DNA of 64,000 nucleotides from Nitrospirota bacterium (GTDB taxonomy: Bacteria > Nitrospirota > Leptospirillia > Leptospirillales > Leptospirillaceae), in contig JAKARS010000004.1 of assembly GCA_021828375.1 (NCBI GenBank), positions 1 to 64,000 of the forward strand, in the 5' to 3' direction. Within the stretch, counting starts at the first letter, position 1. Each line of letters opens with the position of its first letter. A model generated the notes under the pieces. That model saw nothing but the letters and a program-made list of their open reading frames with translations, made no database searches and was not told the origin of the DNA. Below are positions 50,392 through 59,691 of the stretch, one piece after another. Made by a program: the position numbers and the translations under genes.

Positions 50392-52010
50392 CGCCCGAGG
50401 AGATGCGTGAGCTTGACGGGCGAGCCACCCGGGAGTTTGGGATTCCGGAAGAGATCCTGATGGAACGGGCGGGTATGGCCGTGGCAATTGCCTGCCGGGA
50501 GATTCTGGGGGCTCCGGCGGAGGTCTCCCGCCACATCGTTGCGGTGGTGGGCGGGGGCCACAATGGAGGAGATGCCCTTGTGGCCCTTCGTGATCTGGTT
50601 TCTCGGGGATACCCCGCCGCCATCGTCCTGATGGGATCCGAAAAGCCTCCATCCCAGGCGGTCAGCCGGGAGCTGGACCGTCTGGCCCGAATGGGGGTTG
50701 TTCCCACCCAGGGTGTCGACTCCTCCTTCCGTCACCGGATCTCTCACGCCGCTCTCCTAGTCGACGGCCTCTTCGGAACGGGATTTCGGGGGGGATCGCT
50801 GAGCCGGGAGGCTCGGGAGCTGATCGTTGCCATGAATCGGGCGGCGGACAGCGGGATTCCCGTCGTCTGCGTCGATATCCCGTCGGGTGTCAATGGGACG
50901 ACCGGCGCCGTCTCGGATGTGGCGGTCCGAGGAAGAAGGACGGTGACCTTCGGCGCTCCGAAATGGGGTCTGCTGTGCGATCCGGGCACCCGGTATGCCG
51001 GCGACATCTATCTCTCTCCCATTGGCTTTCCCCGAAATCTTCGGGACGGAGGTCAGCTTTCCTGTCTCCTTCCCCATGAAGCCAACGAGCTCCTTCCTGT
51101 CCGTCCTCCCGCAGTCCACAAGGGAGAGGCCGGCCACGTTCTCGTTGCCGGAGGGTCTCCCGGAAAATCGGGATCGGTTCTGCTGGCCGCCCGAGGAGCC
51201 CTTCGCTCGGGGGCGGGGCTTGTCACGGTCCTCTGGGACCGCTCCTTTGGGGAGGCCGCCGCCTCTCTTCCCGAAATCATGACGTTTCCGGTCGATTTCG
51301 CCACCCTCTCTCCCCGGGAGGTTTTTCGCTTCCTCCCCCGGATGGATGCCGTGGCCTGTGGACCCGGCGTGGAGGAAGCCTTTGGGGGACGGGCCCTCGT
51401 GGAATCCCTGCTTACTGACTATCCGGGACCTCTGGTGGGCGATGCCGGAGTCTTCGATCTCTTTGCCGGGAATCCCGAAAAGATGGCCTCATCAAGACGT
51501 GGTCCCCTGGTCTTGACTCCCCATCCGGGAGAGATGGGGCGGCTTCTTGGCCGGGACACGGCCACCATTGTCTCCGATCCTCTTGGATCTGTCCGGGAGG
51601 CGGCCGCGCGAACCGGGGCCGTGGTTCTTCTTAAGGGAGCCCGGACGCATGTTGCCCATCCCGACGGCAGGGTCTCGATCAACCTGACAGGGGATCCTGT
51701 GATGGCCGGGGCCGGGATGGGCGATGTCCTGACCGGGATCATTGCCACATTCCTGGGGCAGGGGCTCGCTCCTTTCGACGCTGCCCGCCTTGGCGCCTTT
51801 TTCCATGGACGGGCCGGAGAGCTTCTGGGGACCACGTCGACCCGAGGAAGGCTGGCTTCGGAGCTGGCAGATCTTCTTCCCGTGATCCTCTCCCCGGTCG
51901 GCGGAACAGCCCATCAGACCCCCGGGTTCAATCGATCCCAGGATCCTGCGCTTTTCTGGCCCTTTCCCGCACCCTGTCCGCCCTCGGCCTCTTTCGGAGG
52001 GCGGCAGTGA
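50379..52010 (+). CDS. nnrD: Bifunctional NAD(P)HX epimerase/dehydratase
   Basis: YjeF-N GGGHNGGDALVALRDL; kinase-like GDPVMAGAGMGDVLTGIIA; GTG start. Confidence 0.92.
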   Translation: MRVVTPEEMRELDGRATREFGIPEEILMERAGMAVAIACREILGAPAEVSRHIVAVVGGGHNGGDALVALRDLVSRGYPAAIVLMGSEKPPSQAVSRELDRLARMGVVPTQGVDSSFRHRISHAALLVDGLFGTGFRGGSLSREARELIVAMNRAADSGIPVVCVDIPSGVNGTTGAVSDVAVRGRRTVTFGAPKWGLLCDPGTRYAGDIYLSPIGFPRNLRDGGQLSCLLPHEANELLPVRPPAVHKGEAGHVLVAGGSPGKSGSVLLAARGALRSGAGLVTVLWDRSFGEAAASLPEIMTFPVDFATLSPREVFRFLPRMDAVACGPGVEEAFGGRALVESLLTDYPGPLVGDAGVFDLFAGNPEKMASSRRGPLVLTPHPGEMGRLLGRDTATIVSDPLGSVREAAARTGAVVLLKGARTHVAHPDGRVSINLTGDPVMAGAGMGDVLTGIIATFLGQGLAPFDAARLGAFFHGRAGELLGTTSTRGRLASELADLLPVILSPVGGTAHQTPGFNRSQDPALFWPFPAPCPPSASFGGRQ

Positions 52011-52762
52011 AAGAGGGGCATCCCCTTGATGGACCGGAAGGTCTGGCCGTTTATCTCCGCTACCTCCAGGAAACGGTGCCGGACCTGGCATTGCTGCGCC
52101 CTTCCGCTGAAACGGGCGAAATCCGAATGGCCGGTGGACCGAGGCCCGGAATCCCTCCTTCCTCATCCTTGTCGGGGGGATCTCCTCTGGGGGAGTCCGG
52201 GTCGTTGGAGTCCCTTGCCAAGGTAGTTTCGGAGTGTCGCCTCTGTGTTCTCTCCTCCACCCGAACCTTCGCTGTGTTTGGCGAAGGGAACCCCGATGCC
52301 CGTCTCATGTTCGTGGGGGAGGGTCCGGGAGCTGACGAAGATGCTTCAGGACGCCCCTTCGTCGGACGGGCGGGAGAGCTTCTGACTCGGATGATTGCGG
52401 CCATGGGGTATCGGCGAGAGGATGTATATATTGCCAATGTGGTGAAATGCCGTCCTCCGGGAAACCGGGTTCCGGAGGAGAGTGAACGCGCCTCCTGTCT
52501 CCCGTATCTCAAGCGCCAGATCGGACTGATTTCGCCCAAGGCCATGGTTCTGCTCGGTCAGACGGCCGCCGTCTCCCTTCTCTCCCGAAATGAAGGCATC
52601 TCTCGCTTGAGGGGGCGGGAGACGAGCCTTCCGGAGTTCCCGGGGATTCGGGTGATGCCGACCTATCATCCGGCCTATCTTCTTCGCAATCCGGCGGCCA
52701 AGGCACAGGTATGGGAGGACTTGCAGCAGGTCATGGGGTGGCTGGGGAAGGAGAGGGGATGA
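52007..52762 (+). CDS. Family 4-type uracil-DNA glycosylase
   Basis: CRLCVLSSTRTFAVFGEGNPDARLMFVGEGPGADEDASGRPFVGRAGELL; Fe-S cysteines. Confidence 0.92.
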   Translation: MKEGHPLDGPEGLAVYLRYLQETVPDLALLRPSAETGEIRMAGGPRPGIPPSSSLSGGSPLGESGSLESLAKVVSECRLCVLSSTRTFAVFGEGNPDARLMFVGEGPGADEDASGRPFVGRAGELLTRMIAAMGYRREDVYIANVVKCRPPGNRVPEESERASCLPYLKRQIGLISPKAMVLLGQTAAVSLLSRNEGISRLRGRETSLPEFPGIRVMPTYHPAYLLRNPAAKAQVWEDLQQVMGWLGKERG

Positions 52763-53031
52763 ATCTGGCATTCTTGATCATAGTGGGTGTGTTGGGCTGG
52801 ATTTTCATGATGGAAAACGACCAGCAGCACATCATGATCGTGCTCCCTGGCTCGGGGCAGGTCGGCCCCTTTTCTGTGGGTGTCGTGATTCTGGGGGCAT
52901 TTTTGGCAGGGGTTCTCCTGTGCTATCTGGGGGGAGGACTTTCGCGCCTCCTCTCCCGCGCCAAGGCCAAAAAGCCGCCTTCTGCGGGTCGAGGCGGGGG
53001 GCACTCCGATGGTGGCCATGACGGCCACTGA
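52759..53031 (+). CDS. LapA-like small membrane protein
   Basis: MNLAFLIIVGVLGWIFMMENDQQ...VGVVILGAFLAGVLLCYLGGGLSRL; two TM; ATGA coupling. Confidence 0.6.
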   Translation: MNLAFLIIVGVLGWIFMMENDQQHIMIVLPGSGQVGPFSVGVVILGAFLAGVLLCYLGGGLSRLLSRAKAKKPPSAGRGGGHSDGGHDGH

Positions 53032-55588
53032 CGGAGGAACCGAGGCCGCTCCCTCGGCCTTTACCTATCCCGATACCCCGCTCTTCCGGCAGTATCTGGG
53101 ACTTCGGAAGGAAGCCGGGGAGGCGATTCTTTTTTTTCGGCTGGGCGATTTCTTCGAGCTCTTCGGAGAGCAGGCCGAACTCGCCTCCCGATTGTTGGGG
53201 GTGACCCTCACAAGCCGTGACAAGAGCCGTCCGGATCCTCTGCCCATGTGCGGCATCCCGGCCAAGAGCCTCGACATGTACCTCCCGAAGCTCATTCATG
53301 CCGGCTATTCCGTGGCCATCGCCGAGCAGGCGACCCAGGAATCGGACCCCTCCGGTCTTTTCCCTCGAAAGATTGTCAGAACAGTGACCCGCTTTACCCT
53401 TCTCGAGGACCCCTCCCGGGAGGAGGGGGCTCCTCAGAATGGTGTGGCCGTTGTTCGGCGAGGAGAGGCCTGGGGAGCGGCGGTCCTCGACCTCACAAGT
53501 GGCCGGATTGCGGTCTGGGCCTCTGAAAACCCCTCCGACCGGGACCTTCTTCTGGATTTTCTGGGACGCAAGGAGGCGCGACAGCTGGTTGTCGAATCCA
53601 GTGAAATCGCCGCAGAGTTTCCGGGAATTCCCTCACTGGTTCACTCAAGGCTGGCCCCTTTCGACCTCTCCGGATCCCTTCCCCCCTCCTACCGTCTTCC
53701 CGAGCTTCCCGAGGTCTCCCGGGATGCCGTCAGACTTCTCTTCGGTTTTCTGTCCGACTACGAAAAAACTGTCCTGGGCCACCTTCGGGGGGTTGTCCTT
53801 GAAGGGGCCGGCAATTCTCTGGCCCTCGATCGCTGGACGATCCGCCACCTCGACATCCTTCCCCGGGAGGGGATGGGGCAGGAAAGAGGAAGGGCAGCGA
53901 GCCTCGTCTCCCTCCTCGATCGCTGCCGGACTCCTCCGGGGAGCCGGATGCTCCGCTCCTGGCTCCTCGCCCCTGAGGCCGATGTTAACGAGGTCCTTTC
54001 GCGGCACCGGGTAATCCGGGGCTTTGACGAAAGACCTCGCCTTTCGGATCGGGTGGATAAGGTCCTGGGAGGGGTGGGAGACCTTGAGCGCATTCTCGCC
54101 CGGATTGCCATGGGCAACCGTCTTCACCGGGATCTCCCCGAGTTTCGCCAATCCTTTTTCTCGGCCCTTGATCTTCTCGATGTGGAGGGGCTCGAAGAGC
54201 TCTTTCCCGGCTATGGGCGGGAGTTCGGACTGAGGCTCCACACCGCCCCCCTTCGGGATCTCCTGGCCCGGGCCATCGTCGACGATCCTCCCCCCGTGCT
54301 GGGGGAGGGGCCCATCATCCGGGACGAGTTCGACGAGGCTCTCTCAGGTTACCGCCGGATCGAATCCGAAGGAGACCGCTTCATCTCCTCCCTCGAGGAG
54401 CGGGAGCGTTCCCGGACAGGGGTGGAGACTCTCCGGATCCGCTACAACCAGGTGGCCGGATACTATATCGAGGTGTCGAAGGCTCAGGCCCAGAAGATGC
54501 CGGCCGACTACCTTCGAAAGCAGACCCTGACAAATTCCGAGCGGTTCACTCTCCCCGAACTGGTCTCCTTCGAAGGCAGCCTCCGGGAGGCCCGATCCAG
54601 AGTCCTGGCACGGGAGGCCGAAATCCTTGGGGAGCTTGGGCGGGAGGTCCTCGCCCAGAGAGAGGGCATCCATCTTCTCTCCGACTTCGTCGCCCGGGTT
54701 GATGTCCTGCTCTCCTTTTTCGAAATTGGCCGAAAGATGCGCTATGCCCTTCCCGATTTCGTTCCGGAGGGAGAGCCTCTGGTGATCAGGAATGGCCGCC
54801 ATCCCGTCCTTGAGGCTCGCATGGCCCCCGAGCCGTTCATGCCCAACGATACCGATCTGATGGCGGGTGAATTCATCGTCCTGACCGGTCCAAACATGGC
54901 CGGAAAATCCACCTACATGCGGCAGGTGGCCCTCATTGTTCTCATGGCCCATGCCGGCGCTCCTGTGCCGGCAGACGAGGCACGGATCCCTCGCACCGAC
55001 CGGATCATCGCCCGGGTGGGAGCCCAGGACAACATTCTTGAGGGTGCCTCAACCTTCATGGTCGAAATGCAGGAAGTCGCCAGAATCCTGAGCTCGGCGA
55101 CCCCCCAAAGCCTCGTTCTTCTTGATGAGGTGGGACGAGGAACCGCCACCTTCGACGGAATGGCCATTGCCTGGGCGGTAAGCGAGTTCATTCATGACAG
55201 GATCCAGAGCCGGACTTTCTTTGCCACCCATTATCACGAGCTCTCCGAGCTGGCAAGGCGCCGGGAAAGGGTCAGAAACCAGACTGTTCGCGTCTCCATC
55301 CGACAGGGGAGGCCCCTCTTTGAGCATCGCATCGTCGATGGGCGCGCGGAGCAGTCTTACGGGATCGAGGTGGCGAGGCTCGCGGGGCTCCCGGAAGAGG
55401 TGGTGGGACGGGCCTCCGAGATCCTCGGTTTTTGGGAGGGAGGGCCCAAGAAGACGGTCCTCCCGAAGGAGAGGACCCTTCCTCCCGATCGGGATTTTTC
55501 CATGCCGCTCTTTTCCTGGAAGCGGCGACTGGAACAAAAAAAAGGGGAGGAAATGACCGAAGTGAATGAGAGGGAGGGGGAAGAGTGA
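53009..55588 (+). CDS. mutS: DNA mismatch repair protein MutS
   Basis: FFRLGDFFELF; LTGPNMAGKSTYMRQ; LDEVGRGTATFDGMAIAWA. Confidence 0.97.
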   Translation: MVAMTATDGGTEAAPSAFTYPDTPLFRQYLGLRKEAGEAILFFRLGDFFELFGEQAELASRLLGVTLTSRDKSRPDPLPMCGIPAKSLDMYLPKLIHAGYSVAIAEQATQESDPSGLFPRKIVRTVTRFTLLEDPSREEGAPQNGVAVVRRGEAWGAAVLDLTSGRIAVWASENPSDRDLLLDFLGRKEARQLVVESSEIAAEFPGIPSLVHSRLAPFDLSGSLPPSYRLPELPEVSRDAVRLLFGFLSDYEKTVLGHLRGVVLEGAGNSLALDRWTIRHLDILPREGMGQERGRAASLVSLLDRCRTPPGSRMLRSWLLAPEADVNEVLSRHRVIRGFDERPRLSDRVDKVLGGVGDLERILARIAMGNRLHRDLPEFRQSFFSALDLLDVEGLEELFPGYGREFGLRLHTAPLRDLLARAIVDDPPPVLGEGPIIRDEFDEALSGYRRIESEGDRFISSLEERERSRTGVETLRIRYNQVAGYYIEVSKAQAQKMPADYLRKQTLTNSERFTLPELVSFEGSLREARSRVLAREAEILGELGREVLAQREGIHLLSDFVARVDVLLSFFEIGRKMRYALPDFVPEGEPLVIRNGRHPVLEARMAPEPFMPNDTDLMAGEFIVLTGPNMAGKSTYMRQVALIVLMAHAGAPVPADEARIPRTDRIIARVGAQDNILEGASTFMVEMQEVARILSSATPQSLVLLDEVGRGTATFDGMAIAWAVSEFIHDRIQSRTFFATHYHELSELARRRERVRNQTVRVSIRQGRPLFEHRIVDGRAEQSYGIEVARLAGLPEEVVGRASEILGFWEGGPKKTVLPKERTLPPDRDFSMPLFSWKRRLEQKKGEEMTEVNEREGEE

Positions 55589-56763
55589 TCCAAGAGGAAC
55601 CAAGCATGAGCGAAGGGGGAGCCGATCCTCTGGAGAGCCTCGAGGCGATTCTCCGATCGGGGACTCCCGATCAGGTTCTTGCCGAAGGGATGAAGATCAA
55701 TCAGCTTCCCGACATTCTCGACTTTCTTGCCGAAGAGGGCGAGCTTTCCTCTTTGGCGGATCTTCCGGCCATGACCCCCGCCTGGTCCCTTTTTATTCGG
55801 AACTATCTGGAGATGTCCCACGACCGGTTCGATCTGGAGAGTGAGGGGGAGGATCCTTCCCAGGAGAAGGCTGTCTTTGGCTTGGGAATCATTCTTGATC
55901 TCGACCGCCCTCTTCCGCCCCGCATGACCCTCGAGGCGTTGGCGCCGCTGGCCCGGCTGGTGGAGACGATCCTCTCCCCTGAGGGTTCGGGAGCGGAGGT
56001 CTTTCTCCACCCCCGGATACTGTCGTTTGCAGATCTTTATACTTTTTCGTATGATTCAAGGCGCGGGTTTGTGGACGAACGCATGACCTTCGGCTTCTCC
56101 ATGGATTCCTCCGGATCTCTTGACCGAGTTCCCCTGATGAACGGGGATGCGCCCTTCGGGGACTGGGACGAGCCGGCAGAGAGTCTCCTGGCTCCGAATG
56201 ATCCGATCCGACGCGCCTTCGGGAAGACTCTCGACAATGGACGGGGGGCGATTGTGGGGCTGGTCCGGATGACTCCTCCCGAAGAAGAGGAGTGGGGCGA
56301 TTTCATTGATCGTCGTTTTTCCTCGGAAATTGGAGAGGCGATGGGAACCCTTGTGGCTCAGATCTTCGACCTCTCCGCGCCGTTTGCCGGGGAGGATGAG
56401 GGGGGGGAGGGGGGCCAGGTCTCCCTTGTTCCCTGGTCGATCCTTCTTCCGATGGGGGTGACCATCGAGATGGGCGCCTTCCTTTCGGAGGTTGTTGAAA
56501 ATCAGAAAGATTCCGGGAAAAAGGGCAAGGATGTCCGGAAGAGCCTGGATATTACCCCGGTTTGGCGTGACGGGACGCTCATGGCCGAGCTGGATGTCTC
56601 TGTCCCGGGCAAGGGACCGGCAAAGTTTCCTGTGGTTGATGACTATGTGGCTGGCTTCATGGAAAACTACGTTCCGGAAATTGTGCAGTCGATGATGGGG
56701 CTGACGGTTCGATGGAACAAGAAAAAAGGCGGGGGGAGATTCCTCTCGCTGGGAGTGCTCTGA
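55585..56763 (+). CDS. Hypothetical protein (392 aa)
   Basis: Long ORF in operon context; no family recognised. Confidence 0.7.
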   Translation: MIQEEPSMSEGGADPLESLEAILRSGTPDQVLAEGMKINQLPDILDFLAEEGELSSLADLPAMTPAWSLFIRNYLEMSHDRFDLESEGEDPSQEKAVFGLGIILDLDRPLPPRMTLEALAPLARLVETILSPEGSGAEVFLHPRILSFADLYTFSYDSRRGFVDERMTFGFSMDSSGSLDRVPLMNGDAPFGDWDEPAESLLAPNDPIRRAFGKTLDNGRGAIVGLVRMTPPEEEEWGDFIDRRFSSEIGEAMGTLVAQIFDLSAPFAGEDEGGEGGQVSLVPWSILLPMGVTIEMGAFLSEVVENQKDSGKKGKDVRKSLDITPVWRDGTLMAELDVSVPGKGPAKFPVVDDYVAGFMENYVPEIVQSMMGLTVRWNKKKGGGRFLSLGVL

Positions 56764-57872
56764 TCTTTTCCCTTCGTTCCTTTTGCTCCCTACGTTCAGT
56801 TGTCTTCTCTGCCCTGGGGGGCCTCCTTTTTTTCTCGGGTCCCCCTTCGGCGGAGCCCGCCAATCTTCCTGCTCCCCTTTTTGTCCTTTCTTATCCCCAT
56901 GGGCGCCTGACATTGGCCAGTGGAGGGGATCCTCCTCTGCTCTTTGTTCTCTCCAAGCCTTCCGGCTCGCTCTTTCGCCTCAATATGGAAAATGGGCAGG
57001 AGTCCCTTCGGCTGGGCGGGATTCCCCGCCCTGAGGACCTGGCTGTCGACGCCGGGGGCCGCAGGGTCCTGGTCTCTCTTGACTCAAGTCGGAGTCTCTG
57101 GGTTCTTCCTGTCTCTTCGGGGCCTCCTGTCAGCATGACGGTGGGGCTCAATCCAGGACAGATCATTCGAACCCCCACCGGAGATCTCTATCTTGCCGCT
57201 CGGGCCGTCCATATCATCTACCACTTGAATCCCGTGACGGACCGACCGGATGGCTGGAGTGCGATGGGTGACGTCTTTCCCCTGATCGCTTCCGACGGCA
57301 AGGGGGATCTTTGGCTTCCCCTGTCCCGGGGTGAGCAGGTGGCCGACCTGTCTCCCCGAACCCTTGAAACTCGCAAGCTCTTCGATATCGACTCCTGCCG
57401 GGAGCCTTCCCGGGTGATTCCCCTGCCCTCGGGAGGCTTTGTTGTGGGGTGCCGTAATGCCCTTCTTCTGGAAGGGCCGAACGGGGAGGAGACCGCCCGC
57501 CTCCGTCTCCGGGGACCGCTTTCCCGGGGAGTCCAGGACATGGTTCTTCTTCCGGGAGACACTCGTCTTCTCGTCTCCTTTCGAAAATGCAAAACTCTGA
57601 ATCTTTATCATCTTCCTGATCTTTCAAGGATTTCCTCGTTTCGTCTCCCCTATCTCCCTGTGCGCTTGTATTATTTTGAAAAATGGCCTACTCTTTTTAT
57701 TGTGATGGACGACCCGGGAAATGACAGGACAAGGCTTTCTGACTATCCCCTCTCCGCTTTCGGAACTCCTCCCCTGTCGACTCAGACTGTCCGGAAATCC
57801 CCTGCTCTTTTGCCGACAAAGCCTTTGCCTCCTGCTGTTCCCTCACCCTCCAGCCCAAGGACCCATTCATGA
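56712..57872 (+). CDS. Putative secreted beta-propeller-like protein
   Basis: N-terminal hydrophobic segment; repeated NHL/YVTN-like strands (PEDLAVDAGGRRVLVSLDSSRSLWVLPV...). Confidence 0.6.
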   Translation: MEQEKRRGEIPLAGSALIFSLRSFCSLRSVVFSALGGLLFFSGPPSAEPANLPAPLFVLSYPHGRLTLASGGDPPLLFVLSKPSGSLFRLNMENGQESLRLGGIPRPEDLAVDAGGRRVLVSLDSSRSLWVLPVSSGPPVSMTVGLNPGQIIRTPTGDLYLAARAVHIIYHLNPVTDRPDGWSAMGDVFPLIASDGKGDLWLPLSRGEQVADLSPRTLETRKLFDIDSCREPSRVIPLPSGGFVVGCRNALLLEGPNGEETARLRLRGPLSRGVQDMVLLPGDTRLLVSFRKCKTLNLYHLPDLSRISSFRLPYLPVRLYYFEKWPTLFIVMDDPGNDRTRLSDYPLSAFGTPPLSTQTVRKSPALLPTKPLPPAVPSPSSPRTHS

Positions 57873-58678
57873 CCGATACTCCTTCCCCGGCCTCCTCATT
57901 GCTTGCCTCCCGGCATATTCTTGTGACGGGGGTCGCCAACCGGTGGTCCATTGCCTGGGCTGTGGCCCAGTCCATTGTCAAGGCGGGAGGACGCGTCACC
58001 TTCACCTATCAGGGCGAGTCGCAGCGGTCCACCCTGGAAAAGCTCCTCTCCGAGCTTCCCTCCGTGGGGCCGGCGCCCCTTCTCCTTTCCCTCGATGTGA
58101 AAAATGATGAGGAGATCGCCGCCGTGGCCGATCGCCTGGCGAAGGAGAATCTGCGGCTCGATGGCCTTGTTCACAGCATCGCCTTTGCAAAACGGGAGGA
58201 GCTCGACGGTGCCTTTGTCGATACCAGCCGCGAAGGATTCATCCTGGCCCAGGAGATCAGTGCCTTTTCCCTTGTGGCGCTTTGCCGGGCCTTTCTCCCT
58301 CTCCTGAATCCCCAGGCCTCCATCGTTGCCATGACTTATCTGGGGTCGGAGCGGATCGTTCCCCACTACAACGTGATGGGGGCGGCCAAGGCCTCTCTTG
58401 AGGCGTCGGTCCGATACCTTGCCCATGACCTCGGGGGGAGGGGAATACGGGTCAACGCCCTCAGTGCCGGTCCCATCAAGACGGCCTCGGGACGGGCCAT
58501 CAAGGGCTTTGTCGACATGCAGAAGGCCGTCGCCGATCGGGCTCCCCTCAAGGGCCAGGAGCTCACGTCGGATGAGGTGGCGGATGCCACGGTGGCTCTG
58601 CTTTCCCCCCTGATGAGGGCGGTGACGGGCGAGGTTCTCTTCGTCGACCTGGGCTATCGCCAGATGGGGATGTTCTGA
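57869..58678 (+). CDS. fabI: Enoyl-[acyl-carrier-protein] reductase (NADH)
   Basis: ILVTGVANRWSIAWAVAQSI; MTYLGSERIVPHYNVMGAAKASLEASVRYLA. Confidence 0.95.
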   Translation: MTDTPSPASSLLASRHILVTGVANRWSIAWAVAQSIVKAGGRVTFTYQGESQRSTLEKLLSELPSVGPAPLLLSLDVKNDEEIAAVADRLAKENLRLDGLVHSIAFAKREELDGAFVDTSREGFILAQEISAFSLVALCRAFLPLLNPQASIVAMTYLGSERIVPHYNVMGAAKASLEASVRYLAHDLGGRGIRVNALSAGPIKTASGRAIKGFVDMQKAVADRAPLKGQELTSDEVADATVALLSPLMRAVTGEVLFVDLGYRQMGMF

Positions 58679-58742
58679 GAAGTTCGGGAATGGGAGAAGT
58701 CTTTCTCTCATCCCGTCCAACCTTCCTTTGAAGGAGAGTTCC

Positions 58743-59675
58743 ATGGACAAAGAGGTCACCTACCGTGTCGGAATTCCCGTGATGGGAGTCCGGGGAGAAT
58801 CGCTCGGTCGGCTGGAAAAGGTTCTCTTGATGGAGTCGCGCCATCAGGTGACGGCGCTGGTTGTCCGCTCGCTCGACTCCATGCATATCCTTCCCCTCGA
58901 CCGGGTTACAGAGCTCACTGCCGCGGAGATTCGGACAAATGTCTCTCCCGAGGAGCTTCATGGCTTTCCCGTCTTCGACCCCACCCAGTATGAGGAGGTT
59001 CCCCCCTGGTTTTTTCCTCCGGGCCACCACATCGAGCTGGGAGCCCTGGTGACAATCAAGCCGCTTGACGTTCGGGAGCAGGGCGAGGAAGATGCCATGA
59101 CCCGACGTGCCTTCATGGGACGCTCAGTGGCCATTCTTGCGGCGGCGATCGGAGTTTCCCTTTTGGTTCCCATCGGGGGGTATATCATGGCCGCGGCCAC
59201 CACCCCCGTGAAGGACTCCTGGCGTGAGTTGGGGGTCAAGCTGCAGGACCTTCCGATGGACGAACCCGTCTCTCACTCCTTCCGGGCCTTCTCCGTCAGC
59301 GGGTGGATGCGTGTTCCCGAAGAGCGGTCGGTCTGGCTCATTCGCCATTCGGGAGCTTCCGATCCCCAGTCGGAGCCCGAGGACAAGATTCTGGGCCTCG
59401 ATTCTCCCCTTGAACTGGCCGACTCGGATCCTCGTCTGACCGTTCTCTCCCCCATCTGTCCCCATCTGGGATGCGAGCCCCAGTGGCACAAGGGCCAGAA
59501 GCTTTTCATCTGCCCCTGCCATCACTCCATCTACCAGTTGAACGGGAAACGCATAGGGGGGCCGGCTCCCCGTCCGATGGACCAGCTTCCGGTCCGCATT
59601 GCTTCCGATGGTTCCATCTCGGTCATCTACGAGCAGTTTGCCATCGGTATCGCTGCCAAAAAACGTCTGGCCTGA
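58743..59675 (+). CDS. Rieske [2Fe-2S] protein with N-terminal PRC-barrel-like domain
   Basis: CPHLGCEPQWHKGQKLFICPCHHSIYQ Rieske motif; RRAFMGRS + TM; N-term VGIPVMGVRGESLGRLEKVLLMESRHQVTALVVR. Confidence 0.85.
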   Translation: MDKEVTYRVGIPVMGVRGESLGRLEKVLLMESRHQVTALVVRSLDSMHILPLDRVTELTAAEIRTNVSPEELHGFPVFDPTQYEEVPPWFFPPGHHIELGALVTIKPLDVREQGEEDAMTRRAFMGRSVAILAAAIGVSLLVPIGGYIMAAATTPVKDSWRELGVKLQDLPMDEPVSHSFRAFSVSGWMRVPEERSVWLIRHSGASDPQSEPEDKILGLDSPLELADSDPRLTVLSPICPHLGCEPQWHKGQKLFICPCHHSIYQLNGKRIGGPAPRPMDQLPVRIASDGSISVIYEQFAIGIAAKKRLA

Positions 59676-59691
59676 CAGGAAGGGATAAAAG

